A stretch of 64,000 bases of DNA from Parundibacterium terreum (GCF_014636315.1 NZ_BMED01000005.1:434001-498000), one strand, 5' to 3'. Counted from the stretch's first letter, positions 9,534 to 18,247 are shown. The notes: generated from the sequence alone by a model not told the origin. A program made the numbers and translations.

Positions 9534-11351
9534 ATGCAATCAAAAATCATCCCCAGGCGCGATCTCGATTTTTTGCTGTATGAATGGCTGAATGTCGAAT
9601 CCCTGACCGAGCGTCCCCGTTTTGCCGATCACAGCCGCGAAACCTTCAATGCCGCCATGGACACCTGCGAGCAGATCGCCAATGACCTGTTTGCGCCGCA
9701 TAACAAAAAAAACGACCAGAACGAACCGCATTTCGATGGTGAAGTCGTCCACATCATTCCCGAAGTAAAGACTGCGCTGAATGCTTTCTGCGAGGCCGGC
9801 CTGATGGCCGCAGGGCAGGATTTCGACGTCGGCGGCATGCAATTGCCTTGCGTAGTCGAGAAGGCCGGCTTTGCCTATTTCAAGGGCGCCAATGTCGGTA
9901 CCTCGTCCTATCCTTTCCTGACCATAGGCAATGCCAATACGCTGATGAAGTGCGGCACGCCCGAACAGAAGGAATTGTTTGCCAAACCTATGCTGGAAGG
10001 CCGCTTCTTCGGCACCATGTGCCTGTCCGAACCGCAGGCCGGCTCCAGCCTGTCTGATATATCCACCCGTGCTGAACCGCAAGCGGACGGCAGCTATCGC
10101 CTGACCGGCAACAAGATGTGGATCTCGGCCGGCGAGCATGAATTATCGGAAAACATCGTACATCTGGTGCTGGCCAAGGTGCCAGGCGAGGATGGCAAAT
10201 TGATCCCGGGCGTCAAAGGCATTTCGCTATTCATCGTACCGAAGAAACTGGTGAATGCAGACGGCTCGCTTGGCGAGCGCAATGACGTCGTGTTGGCCGG
10301 ATTGAACCACAAGATGGGCTACCGCGGCACCACGAATTGCCTGCTGAATTTTGGCGAGGGCAAGTTCAAGCCGCAAGGCAAGGCCGGTGCAATAGGTTAC
10401 CTCGTCGGCACCCTGCACAAGGGGCTGGCGAACATGTTCCATATGATGAACGAGGCCCGTATCGGCGTCGGTCTTGGTGCGGTAATGCTGGGTTACACCG
10501 GCTACCTGCATTCGCTGGACTATGCGCGCAACCGTCCGCAGGGACGCGCGCCGCAAGACAAGGATCCAGCGGCACCTCAGCTGCCCATCATCCAGCATAC
10601 TGACGTCAAGCGCATGCTGCTGGCACAAAAGGCCTATGTGGAAGGTGGCTTGGCGCTGAACCTGTATTGCGCAAGGCTGGTGGACGAGGAGCGTAGCGGC
10701 CTGACGCCGGAAGCCAGGGCGCATGCCTTGCTGCTGCTGGACATCCTGACGCCGGTCGCCAAGTCCTGGCCCTCGCAGTGGTGCCTGGAAGCCAATAACC
10801 TGGCGATACAGATCCACGGCGGCTATGGCTATACCCGCGAATACAATGTGGAACAGTTCTATCGGGACAATCGCCTGAACCCTATCCACGAAGGCACGCA
10901 CGGCATACAGGGCCTGGATTTGCTGGGCCGCAAAGTGACGATGCAAGATGGCGCGGCCTTCCAGGCACTGGGCGCAGAGATCCAGAAGACCATTGCCAAA
11001 GCAACGCTGGAGCCGCAACTGGCTGAATATGCGGCAGGACTGGCAAAAGCCTTGCAACGTATTGCCACGGTCACCAAGCAATTGTATGCGGCCGGAGACC
11101 TGAATAAGACGCTGGCCAATGCCTCGCTATACCTGGAAGCCTTCGGCCATACGGTAGTTGCCTGGATATGGCTGGAGCAGGCACTGCTGTCATTGAACAA
11201 GGCGCAGCAGCATGATGCCGATTTCTATGCGGGCAAACTGCAGGCATGTAAATATTTCTTCCATTGGGAATTGCCCAAGGTGCACCAGCAACTGGATCTG
11301 CTGGCCAGCATAGATACCACCACACTAGAGATGCAGGACGCGTGGTTTTGA
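9534..11351 (+). CDS. Acyl-CoA dehydrogenase, long form (AcdA/DmdC-like)
   Basis: 605 residues from the ATG at 9534; the frame extends upstream to a TTG at 9423, but the extra 37 residues look like untranslated sequence. Flavoenzyme that oxidises acyl-CoA to the 2-enoyl-CoA. Seen: the PRRDLDFLLYEWL N-terminus of this subfamily, MCLSEPQAGSSLSD and GNKMWISAGEHEL for FAD/substrate contact, and IHGGYGYTREYNVEQFYRDNR in the C-terminal helical domain. An extra C-terminal domain (about 480-605) marks the long form that includes 3-methylmercaptopropionyl-CoA dehydrogenases. A CTTCCGG/CCGGAAG hairpin (9402-9422) lies between the thiolase and this gene. The stop codon touches an inverted-repeat element. 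Confidence 0.92.
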   Translation: MQSKIIPRRDLDFLLYEWLNVESLTERPRFADHSRETFNAAMDTCEQIANDLFAPHNKKNDQNEPHFDGEVVHIIPEVKTALNAFCEAGLMAAGQDFDVGGMQLPCVVEKAGFAYFKGANVGTSSYPFLTIGNANTLMKCGTPEQKELFAKPMLEGRFFGTMCLSEPQAGSSLSDISTRAEPQADGSYRLTGNKMWISAGEHELSENIVHLVLAKVPGEDGKLIPGVKGISLFIVPKKLVNADGSLGERNDVVLAGLNHKMGYRGTTNCLLNFGEGKFKPQGKAGAIGYLVGTLHKGLANMFHMMNEARIGVGLGAVMLGYTGYLHSLDYARNRPQGRAPQDKDPAAPQLPIIQHTDVKRMLLAQKAYVEGGLALNLYCARLVDEERSGLTPEARAHALLLLDILTPVAKSWPSQWCLEANNLAIQIHGGYGYTREYNVEQFYRDNRLNPIHEGTHGIQGLDLLGRKVTMQDGAAFQALGAEIQKTIAKATLEPQLAEYAAGLAKALQRIATVTKQLYAAGDLNKTLANASLYLEAFGHTVVAWIWLEQALLSLNKAQQHDADFYAGKLQACKYFFHWELPKVHQQLDLLASIDTTTLEMQDAWF

Positions 11352-11494
11352 GAATCTGTTTAATATCTTACTGCGCGGACGTGATCGGGACTCATGCGCT
11401 GCTCAAGATGCTCACGTACCTAAAGTACGTTCCGCTCTTTGCGCTGCTCTTCGCCCCGCTGACGCCCGCTCGCTACAGATCTTAAACAGATTCT
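11351..11494. repeat. 144-bp inverted-repeat element (MITE- or BIME-like)
   Basis: The element is bounded by a perfect 13-bp terminal inverted repeat, AGAATCTGTTTAA at 11351-11363 and its complement at 11482-11494, with weaker pairing further in (ATCT blocks). An internal hairpin ACGTAC-CTAAA-GTACGT lies inside. It has no coding capacity of note and fills nearly all of the gap between the acyl-CoA dehydrogenase and the next SDR. Its first base is the last base of the dehydrogenase stop codon. No second copy was found in this window. Confidence 0.6.
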
Positions 11495-11530
11495 AAGACA
11501 ACATTACACTGAAAATAACAGGAGACAACA

Positions 11531-12322
11531 ATGACAACAGCACGCACCGTAAAACAATTATTCGACCTGACAGGCAAGACGGCACTGATCACCGGCGGCT
11601 CACGCGGCCTGGGTTTGCAGATGGCAGAGGCGCTGGGCGAGCAGGGCGCAAAAATCGTCTTGTCCTCACGCAAGCAGTCTGACCTGGACGAGGCTGTCGC
11701 GCATTTGAAGAGCCGCGGCGTAGATGCCAGCGCCATCGCTGCCGACCTGTCCAAAGAAGCTGCGATCAAGCCCCTGGTTGATGAAGCGCTGCAACGCCTG
11801 GGGCATATCGACATCCTGATCAACAATGCCGGCGCTACCTGGGGCGCTCCTGCGGAAGATCATCCGGTGGAAGCTTGGGACAAGGTGATGAACCTGAATG
11901 TACGCAGCATCTTCCTGGTGTCGCAAGAAGTGGGCAAGCGTTCCATGCTGCCGCGCAAGCAAGGCCGTATCATCAACATCGCATCGATTGCCGGCCTGGC
12001 CGGCAATGGCCCGGGCACGATGAAGACTATCGCCTATAACACGTCGAAAGCGGCGGTCATCAACTTTACCCGCGCACTGGCTGGTGAATGGGGACCATAC
12101 GGCATTACCGTGAATGCGATTGCGCCGGGCTTCTTCCCCTCCAAGATGACCAAGGGTCTCCTGGAGCAACTGGGTGAGGAAAAACTGTCCAGGGAAGCAC
12201 CGTTGCAGCGCATAGGCGATGATGAAGACTTGAAAGGTATCGCGATGCTGTTCGCGTCTGATGCCGGCAAACATATTACCGGCCAGACTTTGGCGGTGGA
12301 TGGCGGCGTCTCCGCAGTATAA
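11531..12322 (+). CDS. SDR family oxidoreductase (3-oxoacyl reductase/gluconate dehydrogenase-like)
   Basis: 263 residues, classical SDR: TGGSRGLG cofactor loop near residue 21, NNAGATWG, catalytic Ser in NIASIAGLAG, active-site YNTSK, and the NAIAPGFFPSKM and TGQTLAVDGG segments typical of the FabG/Gno branch. GGAGA lies about eight bases before the ATG. In this cluster it could oxidise a 3-hydroxyacyl-CoA to the 3-keto form that the thiolase needs, but the substrate is an inference. Confidence 0.9.
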   Translation: MTTARTVKQLFDLTGKTALITGGSRGLGLQMAEALGEQGAKIVLSSRKQSDLDEAVAHLKSRGVDASAIAADLSKEAAIKPLVDEALQRLGHIDILINNAGATWGAPAEDHPVEAWDKVMNLNVRSIFLVSQEVGKRSMLPRKQGRIINIASIAGLAGNGPGTMKTIAYNTSKAAVINFTRALAGEWGPYGITVNAIAPGFFPSKMTKGLLEQLGEEKLSREAPLQRIGDDEDLKGIAMLFASDAGKHITGQTLAVDGGVSAV

Positions 12323-12337
12323 GCGAGGCACCATACC

Positions 12338-12796
12338 ATGAGCGAAACCACGAGTTTGCCCATTGCCCAGCCTACGCAAGTCCTGAACCCGTTCTTGCAT
12401 GACATGGGGGTCGAGTTTCTGGAAATGGAAAACGGCCGCGCCAGGCTGGCGCTGGACCTGACTGGGCGCCATATGAACAGCTGGCAGGTAACGCATGGCG
12501 GAGTCACGATGACGATGCTGGATGTCGTGATGGCGATGGCAGGCCGTTCGCTGAGCGACGACCTGAAAGGCGTCGTCACTGTCGAGATGAAGACTACCTT
12601 CCTGCAACCGGGCGGTGTGCCCGGCGGGCGCATAGAAGCAAGGGGGCATGCCTTCCATCGCTCTTCCACCATGTGTTTTTGCGAAGGCGAAGTCTGGAAT
12701 GGCGACAAGCTGATCGCCAAGGCCATGGGGACGTTCAAATATTTGCGGCGCCTGAAGTCGGGCGAAAACATGAAGAAGCTTTACGGCAGCGATTAA
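12338..12796 (+). CDS. PaaI-type hotdog thioesterase
   Basis: 152 residues of hotdog fold. NSWQVTHGGVTMTMLDVVMA contains the HGG segment and the following acidic residue that form the PaaI-type active site; VEMKTTFLQPG follows as in the family. It should hydrolyse an acyl- or aryl-CoA ester. It begins 15 bases after the preceding SDR stop and is followed by a terminator, so the two probably end one transcript. Confidence 0.88.
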   Translation: MSETTSLPIAQPTQVLNPFLHDMGVEFLEMENGRARLALDLTGRHMNSWQVTHGGVTMTMLDVVMAMAGRSLSDDLKGVVTVEMKTTFLQPGGVPGGRIEARGHAFHRSSTMCFCEGEVWNGDKLIAKAMGTFKYLRRLKSGENMKKLYGSD

Positions 12797-12810
12797 TTGC
12801 AATACCGATG

Positions 12811-12847
12811 AAACGCCGGTGGTGATGCCTATGCCGGCCGGCGTTTT
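12811..12847 (+). terminator. Probable terminator after the PaaI-type thioesterase
   Basis: AAACGCCGG/CCGGCGTTT stem (9 bp) with a 17-base loop, ending in TTTT. The loop is long, so efficiency may be moderate. Confidence 0.6.
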
Positions 12848-12924
12848 AATCTTCTATCCAATGCAGGTATCAAGTGCCCGCAGCTCAGCGAAGCCAGGCA
12901 CGCAACCAAAGAAATGAGACCATC

Positions 12925-13923
12925 ATGACAGCTAGCTATCAACGTATCGTATTGGCATCCCGCCCTAAAGGCGCGGTCGTTCCTGAAAACTTCCGCCTGG
13001 AGACGGTGCCGGTTCCGGAATTGAAAGAGGGTGAGGTACTGGTTCGCAACCATTATCTGTCGCTGGACCCGTATATGCGCGGACGCATGGAGGATGCAAA
13101 GAGCTATGCTGTGCCGCAGCCTATAGGCGAAACGATGATAGGCGGCACAGTCGGTGAAATCGTTGCCACTAAAAATCCAAAATTTACAGTCGGCGACAAA
13201 GTGGTGGGTATGCTGGGCTGGTCGGAAATGGGTGTTTCTGATGGTGTGCTGCTGCGCAAAATCGATACAACACATATTCCGCTGTCCGCCTATCTGGGCT
13301 CGGTAGGCATGCCGGGCATGACAGCCTGGTACGGCCTGACGCAAATCATGCAGCCTAAAGCGGGTGAAACCGTTGTTGTATCGGCCGCCAGTGGCGCGGT
13401 AGGCAGCGTAGTCGGCCAACTGGCAAAGCAGATGGGTTGCCGCGTGGTGGGTATCGCCGGCGGTGCGGACAAATGTGCCTACGTTGTCAATGAACTGGGT
13501 TTTGATGCCTGTGTGGATTATAAGGCTGGCCAACTGAAGGCAGACCTTGCGGCAGCAACACCGAATGGCATCGACGCGGTATTTGAAAACGTCGGTGGCG
13601 AGATCTTTGATGCCGCGCTGGAACGCATGAATGCATTTGGCCGTATCGCCTTGTGCGGCATGATCGCCGGCTACGACGGCCAGCCTGTGGCAATCAATAA
13701 TGCCAGGGTATTCTTGACCATGCGCCTGAGCATGCGCGGCTTCATCGTGTCCGAACATATGGACCTGTGGCCTAAAGGCCTGAGCGAACTGGGCGCGCTG
13801 GTCGCTACCGGTAAGCTGAAGTTCCGCGAGTCCGTCGCGCCGGATCTGGCCGCTGCACCGGAAGCTTTCATGGGCCTGCTGAAAGGGAAGAACTTCGGCA
13901 AGCAGCTGGTCAAGCTGATCTGA
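12925..13923 (+). CDS. NADP-dependent MDR oxidoreductase (PTGR/curcumin-reductase-like)
   Basis: 332 residues from the ATG at 12925; an upstream in-frame GTG at 12874 would add 17 unconserved residues. Zinc-free medium-chain reductase: GroES-like N-terminal half with NHYLSLDPYMRGRM, GMPGMTAWYGL, then the Rossmann segment SAASGAVGSVVGQLAK near residue 150, and LCGMIAGYD. The family reduces the double bond of 2-enones and 2-alkenals with NADPH. No zinc cysteine cluster is present. Its neighbours suggest that it handles unsaturated carbonyl intermediates or toxic enals. Confidence 0.9.
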   Translation: MTASYQRIVLASRPKGAVVPENFRLETVPVPELKEGEVLVRNHYLSLDPYMRGRMEDAKSYAVPQPIGETMIGGTVGEIVATKNPKFTVGDKVVGMLGWSEMGVSDGVLLRKIDTTHIPLSAYLGSVGMPGMTAWYGLTQIMQPKAGETVVVSAASGAVGSVVGQLAKQMGCRVVGIAGGADKCAYVVNELGFDACVDYKAGQLKADLAAATPNGIDAVFENVGGEIFDAALERMNAFGRIALCGMIAGYDGQPVAINNARVFLTMRLSMRGFIVSEHMDLWPKGLSELGALVATGKLKFRESVAPDLAAAPEAFMGLLKGKNFGKQLVKLI

Positions 13924-13930
13924 GGCTGAC

Positions 13931-14863
13931 ATGGCAGATCTTATTTTTCACCATTATCCGGTTTCGCCATTCTCGGAAAAAGTCCGCCTGATTTTCGGTT
14001 TCAAGCAACTGGCCTGGAAGTCGGTGATGATTCCCTCCATCATGCCCAAGCCGGATGTGGTGGCGCTGACCGGCGGTTACCGCCGTACCCCGGTATTGCA
14101 GATCGGTGCGGACATCTATTGCGATACTCCTTTGATTGCCGACGTGTTGGAAAAATTGGCTCCGACGCCGTCGCTATATCCTGCGGCCGTCGCCGGCCTA
14201 GGCAGGACCCTGGCGCAGTGGGCGGACACAACACTCTTCTGGACTGCGATTGCCTATACCTTCCAGCCTAGCGCGATCACCGGGATTCTGGGCGACATCA
14301 CGCCGGAACAGATGAAGGCCTTCAGCATGGACAGGGCGGCGATGCGCGCCAATGCACCGCGCATGAGCCTGCCGGAAGCTGCCGGGCAACTGATGGAATA
14401 TCTGCGCCGCCTGGAAGACATGCTGGCGTCGGGTTCGACTTTTTTGCTGGGTGAGGCTGCCAGCATTGCCGATTTCTCTGTTTATCATGCGCTATGGTTT
14501 GTGCGCCGGGTTCCTGCGGTAGCAGGTATTCTGGATGCCTATCCGACCGTGCTGGCATGGATGGACAAGATTGCTGCGTTTGGCCATTACCAAAAAGAAA
14601 AAATGACCAGCGAGCAGGCGATAGAGCAGGCGCGCAATTCCACACCTGCCGATACTTCAGGCTACGCGTTTGTCGATACGCATGGCATTGCGCTGGGAGA
14701 GCCCGTATCTGTCATGCCGACCGACTATGCATTCGATCCGGTAGTCGGCGAGCTGGTGATATGCAGCAGCAATGAATTTGCCATCAAGCGCAACGACGAA
14801 CGCGCAGGCACGGTCGTTGTGCATTTCCCTCGCGTGGGTTTTCAAATGAAGCGTGCCGAATAA
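13931..14863 (+). CDS. Glutathione S-transferase-like protein with C-terminal extension
   Basis: 310 residues against about 200-230 for a simple GST. The N-terminal thioredoxin-fold part begins FHHYPVSPFSEKVRLIF, with serines where GSTs place the catalytic residue, and the cis-Pro segment is RRTPVLQIG. The helical domain contains the family segment FLLGEAASIADFSVYHALWF. About 85 further residues (from about 225) form an extension I do not recognise. It starts 7 bases after the MDR gene, so the two are probably co-transcribed; conjugation or glutathione-assisted handling of reactive carbonyls is an inference. Confidence 0.82.
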   Translation: MADLIFHHYPVSPFSEKVRLIFGFKQLAWKSVMIPSIMPKPDVVALTGGYRRTPVLQIGADIYCDTPLIADVLEKLAPTPSLYPAAVAGLGRTLAQWADTTLFWTAIAYTFQPSAITGILGDITPEQMKAFSMDRAAMRANAPRMSLPEAAGQLMEYLRRLEDMLASGSTFLLGEAASIADFSVYHALWFVRRVPAVAGILDAYPTVLAWMDKIAAFGHYQKEKMTSEQAIEQARNSTPADTSGYAFVDTHGIALGEPVSVMPTDYAFDPVVGELVICSSNEFAIKRNDERAGTVVVHFPRVGFQMKRAE

Positions 14864-14919
14864 GCCGCACAGTGAATAATAAATAAAATCCAGTACCGAT
14901 ATTCAAAACAGGAGACAAG

Positions 14920-15822
14920 ATGAAAAATTTCAAAGACAGGGTAGCAGTCATCACCGGCGGCGGCAGCGGCTTTGGCCGTGAATTCGCCAACATCGGTGCG
15001 CGGCTGGGCATGAAGCTGGTATTGGCCGATGTGCAGCAGGATGCGCTGGACAAAGCGAAAGCGGAACTGGAAGCACAGGGCGCTCAAGTACTGGCAATGC
15101 GCTGCGATGTGCGCCACGCGGAAGAAGTGCAGGCGCTGGCGGATGCGACGATGCAACGCTTTGGCTCCGTGCATCTGGTCTTCAATAATGCCGGTGTAGG
15201 CTCAGGCGGCCTGGTTTGGGAAAACACCCAGGCCGATTGGGAATGGGTGCTGGGTGTGAACCTGTGGGGCGTGATCCATGGCGTGCGCATCTTTACTAAC
15301 CTGATGCTGGAATGCGCGAAGAAGGAAGCAGACTACGAGGGCCATATCGTCAATACGGCATCCATGGCCGGCTTGTTGAATGCGCCGACGATGGGGGTCT
15401 ACAACGTCTCCAAGCACGCGGTCGTGTCCCTGTCCGAGACTTTGTTCCAGGATCTGGATCTGGTGCAGGCCCCGATAGGCGCATCGGTACTGTGTCCTTA
15501 CTTTGTTCCTACCGGTATCAGCCAGTCTCAAAGGAATCGCCCTGGCGATGTTGCTGCCTCTGCACCGACTGCCAGCCAGCGCGCAGCGCAGGCCATGTCG
15601 GACAAGGCAGTTTCGTCCGGCAAGGTCAGCGCGGTCGATGTGGCCGAGATGACTTTCAACGCCATCCGCGACAAGCAGTTCTATATCTACTCGCATCCCG
15701 GCGCGCTGGGCAATGTGCAGGAAAGAATGGAAGCGATCATCACGCAAACCAATCCTGGCGATCCGTACAAGGCTGCTCCGCATATCCGCGACATCCTGCG
15801 GGAAAAGCTGAAAGCCGGCTAA
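14920..15822 (+). CDS. SDR family NAD(P)-dependent oxidoreductase
   Basis: 300 residues, longer than a core SDR. Seen: GGGSGFG cofactor loop near residue 13, NNAGVGSGG, NTASMAGLL with the catalytic Ser, and YNVSKHAV. The C-terminal extension (FYIYSHPGALGNVQERME) matches the subgroup of 290-300-residue SDRs often found beside acyl-CoA genes. Good Shine-Dalgarno (CAGGAGA). Followed by short direct repeats and a terminator. Confidence 0.9.
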   Translation: MKNFKDRVAVITGGGSGFGREFANIGARLGMKLVLADVQQDALDKAKAELEAQGAQVLAMRCDVRHAEEVQALADATMQRFGSVHLVFNNAGVGSGGLVWENTQADWEWVLGVNLWGVIHGVRIFTNLMLECAKKEADYEGHIVNTASMAGLLNAPTMGVYNVSKHAVVSLSETLFQDLDLVQAPIGASVLCPYFVPTGISQSQRNRPGDVAASAPTASQRAAQAMSDKAVSSGKVSAVDVAEMTFNAIRDKQFYIYSHPGALGNVQERMEAIITQTNPGDPYKAAPHIRDILREKLKAG

Positions 15823-15832
15823 GACCGACGCT

Positions 15833-15865
15833 GTTGATTGTTCGTTGATTGTTTGTTGATATTGA
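15833..15865 (+). repeat. Three 11-bp direct repeats after the SDR gene
   Basis: GTTGATTGTTC, GTTGATTGTTT and a degenerate GTTGATATTGA follow one another without a gap, just before the terminator at 15868. Probably slippage-derived; no function is evident. Confidence 0.5.
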
Positions 15866-15867
15866 TG

Positions 15868-15906
15868 GGCATGTGCCGGCTTGCCGTCCACATGCCTGTT
15901 TTTTTT
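15868..15906 (+). terminator. Rho-independent terminator between SDR and hydrolase
   Basis: GGCATGTG/CACATGCC stem with additional CGGC/GCCG pairing in the loop, followed by TGTTTTTTTT. It ends only 27 bases before the next start codon. Confidence 0.85.
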
Positions 15907-15932
15907 GATTGGCCGGGAGCACGGGAGCACCT

Positions 15933-16829
15933 ATGAGCACTATGATCAAATCGAATCAATTCGCATCTTTATCCAATGGCACGCGCCTGCACTATGCCAG
16001 CGCTGGTGAACAGGGCAAGCCATTAATCCTTTTCGTGCATGGTTTTCCAGAGTTCTGGTATGAATGGGCGGCCCAGTTGCCGGAATTCGGCAAGGACCAT
16101 TTTGCCGTGGCGCCCGACCTCAGGGGCTTCAACCTGTCCGACATGCCTGCCGACCTGTCCGCCTATAAGGCAAAGCACATCGTAGATGACCTGCGGCTGC
16201 TGGCGGCACATCTGGGATACGAAAAATTTGTCCTGGTCGCGCATGACTGGGGCGGGGCAATTGCCTGGAACCTGGCCATCGCCTTGCCGCAGTTAGTGCA
16301 CAAGCTGATCATCATCAATTCCCCGCACCCGTATTTGTTCATGCAGGCGCTGACAGGGGATTCTTCCCAGAAGTCTGCCAGCGGATACATGAACTGGCTA
16401 CGGGCAGAGGGAGCGGAAGCGGCGCTCGCCAAAGATGATTTCGTGCTGATGGATGGTTTCTTCAATGGCATGGGACAGCCGCCTGCGGATTGGTATGACA
16501 AAGCTACCCAGGCCAAATACCACGAATGCTGGTCGCGCGGCTTGAGCGGCGGCGTCAATTACTACCGCGCCTCGCCTTTGCATCCGCCTACCGATGACAA
16601 CAAGGGGCCATTGCAATTGAACTTGAAACCCGAAGACTTCAGGGTAAATGTGCCGGTGCGCGTGATCTGGGGCGAAAACGATAAGGCGCTTCCAGCCAGC
16701 CTGCTGAACGGCCTGGATACGTTTATCCCGGATCTGGAAGTTGTCCGCATCCCTGAAGGCACGCACTGGATCATCCATGAGCAGCCGGATAGGGTGAATG
16801 CGCTGATCCGCGGTTTTGTAGAGGCGTAA
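15933..16829 (+). CDS. Alpha/beta hydrolase, epoxide-hydrolase type
   Basis: 298 residues. HGFPEFWYEW carries the HGxP oxyanion motif, and the nucleophile elbow VAHDWGGAIAW has Asp rather than Ser, as in epoxide hydrolases and haloalkane dehalogenases. The acid is in WGENDKALP and the His in EGTHWIIHEQP. HGxP and the tyrosines of the cap favour epoxide hydrolase. The ATG at 15933 has GGGAG five bases before it; an in-frame TTG at 15909 is less likely. A terminator directly upstream suggests read-through or its own promoter. Confidence 0.85.
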   Translation: MSTMIKSNQFASLSNGTRLHYASAGEQGKPLILFVHGFPEFWYEWAAQLPEFGKDHFAVAPDLRGFNLSDMPADLSAYKAKHIVDDLRLLAAHLGYEKFVLVAHDWGGAIAWNLAIALPQLVHKLIIINSPHPYLFMQALTGDSSQKSASGYMNWLRAEGAEAALAKDDFVLMDGFFNGMGQPPADWYDKATQAKYHECWSRGLSGGVNYYRASPLHPPTDDNKGPLQLNLKPEDFRVNVPVRVIWGENDKALPASLLNGLDTFIPDLEVVRIPEGTHWIIHEQPDRVNALIRGFVEA

Positions 16830-16834
16830 ACCAT

Positions 16835-17287
16835 ATGGCACGTTCAGATTTTAAATTTTTCCATTCTTTGCGGGTGCGCTGGGCTGAAGTGGACATGCAA
16901 GCCATCGTTTTTAATGGCCATTACCTGACCTATTTTGACGTCGCTTTCACCGAGTACTGGCGGGCCACCGGTTTGCCGAATGCAATGGAGCAGGCTGCCG
17001 ACGGCAAGGAGATGTTCGCCCGCAAGGCGACGATAGAATATATGGCTCCGGCGCGTTTTGACGATGTGCTGGATATAGGCGTGCGCTGCGCGGGAATAGG
17101 GCGCTCGTCGATACGTTTTCTGGTCGAAATCCATCTGGGCGACCAGCACCTGATTTCCGGTGAGTTGTCATATGTATATGCCGATACGGCCGTGCGTAAA
17201 GGCGTTGCAATACCTGGCCGCTGGCGTGAGATAATAAATGCTCTGGAAACCATCAAGCCGGAGGACCTGTCTACCCAGACCAGGTAG
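16835..17287 (+). CDS. Acyl-CoA thioesterase, 4HBT/YbgC family
   Basis: 150 residues of hotdog fold. RVRWAEVDMQAIVFNGHYLTYFD contains the catalytic Asp of the 4-hydroxybenzoyl-CoA thioesterase/YbgC group, near residue 20. It starts 5 bases after the hydrolase stop, so the two are co-translated. The cluster thus has two hotdog thioesterases of different subfamilies, likely with different acyl-CoA preferences. Confidence 0.87.
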   Translation: MARSDFKFFHSLRVRWAEVDMQAIVFNGHYLTYFDVAFTEYWRATGLPNAMEQAADGKEMFARKATIEYMAPARFDDVLDIGVRCAGIGRSSIRFLVEIHLGDQHLISGELSYVYADTAVRKGVAIPGRWREIINALETIKPEDLSTQTR

Positions 17288-17332
17288 CCGGCCGTTGTTC
17301 ATCAAACTGAGTAAGACTGCGAATAAAGCATC

Positions 17333-17764
17333 ATGAATACAGAACTACATGTGAAACTGGGCGATTGGTCCAGCCTGCAAACAGACGCACAGGCGATACG
17401 CTATAAGGTCTTTGTCGTTGAACAAAAAATTCCTGCTGAGCTGGAATGGGATGTCAAGGATGCAGAATGCCTGCATGCTGTCGCCTATGACTCGCAACAG
17501 CAAGCGCTGGGCACTGGGCGCCTGTTGCCGGACGGGCATATAGGCCGCATGGCCGTTCTGGAATCTGCGCGCGGCCAGGGAGTCGGCGTGGCGATTCTGC
17601 AGGCCTTGATGCAGCAGGCCAGATTGCGCGGCGATGCCGAGGTCAAACTGAATGCCCAGGTGTCTGCCGAGAATTTCTATGGGCGCAATGGCTTTGTGCG
17701 TGACGGCGATGTGTTTGAAGAGGCCGGCATTCCCCATCTGCATATGCACCATCAATTCCCCTGA
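17333..17764 (+). CDS. GNAT family N-acetyltransferase
   Basis: 143 residues, ElaA/GNAT type. RYKVFVVEQKIPAELEWD is the usual N-terminal segment, GRLLPDGHIGRMAV leads into the acetyl-CoA loop RGQGVGVAIL, and NFYGRNGFV closes the domain. The substrate is unknown. Last gene of the plus-strand run before a strong terminator. Confidence 0.87.
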   Translation: MNTELHVKLGDWSSLQTDAQAIRYKVFVVEQKIPAELEWDVKDAECLHAVAYDSQQQALGTGRLLPDGHIGRMAVLESARGQGVGVAILQALMQQARLRGDAEVKLNAQVSAENFYGRNGFVRDGDVFEEAGIPHLHMHHQFP

Positions 17765-17898
17765 TTTTTTTGCGGTAGCTAGTGGTGGCGGCTAGCGCAG
17801 CTTGATTGCGCAGGCCTGGATTGCTCAGCATTTCTGTGTGAGCTTTAGCATGTATCTCTATGCTGTTACTTCTACCAGGGTAACGGCGTCATTTGATT

Positions 17899-17950
17899 CC
17901 CCCGATTTTTGCACGTCTGACCGGCGTTCAAAACGGGGGTTTTCTTTTTG
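17899..17950 (+). terminator. Rho-independent terminator closing the acyl-CoA cluster
   Basis: CCCCCG...CGGGGG stem extended by TTTT/AAAA with one bulged A, followed by TTTTCTTTTT. Confidence 0.85.
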
Positions 17951-18247
17951 TGTTTCTTTTTACTAAAAATGTCAATCTGACATCGCAATTGCAAACGGCG
18001 TTAATAAAATGAATATACATATTTAGTATATAAATGTGAAATTCTCCTGGATGACCGTCGCTTTTTGTCGTCATCGGGAGTTATTGCCGCTTGGATAGCA
18101 ATCCCCGAGCGGTTTCGTTGTAGATCACCCCTAAGCACTCGCCAATTTCTTACGCGTTAGATCTTTGCGCAATATTCGTTTTGCACGTCCAGGCAGCGAA
18201 GCATCAGGCATCGTTCCAATTTGTTTGTTCGCCATCAGGGGAAAGGT
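17951..18247 (+). other. Leader region of the chemoreceptor gene
   Basis: About 300 bases without a gene. The first part is AT-rich, with TTGCAA (17989) and several TATA-like hexamers (18012-18034) as a loose promoter candidate; no flagellar sigma-28 pattern was found. A long imperfect hairpin spans 18044-18080 (CTCCT-GATGAC paired with GTCATC-GGGAG). The rest is unremarkable up to the Shine-Dalgarno. Confidence 0.45.

Noticed and set aside
17951-18040. Flagellar sigma-28 promoter before the chemoreceptor
   Set aside because: TAAA occurs, but no GCCGATAA-like -10 at the proper distance.
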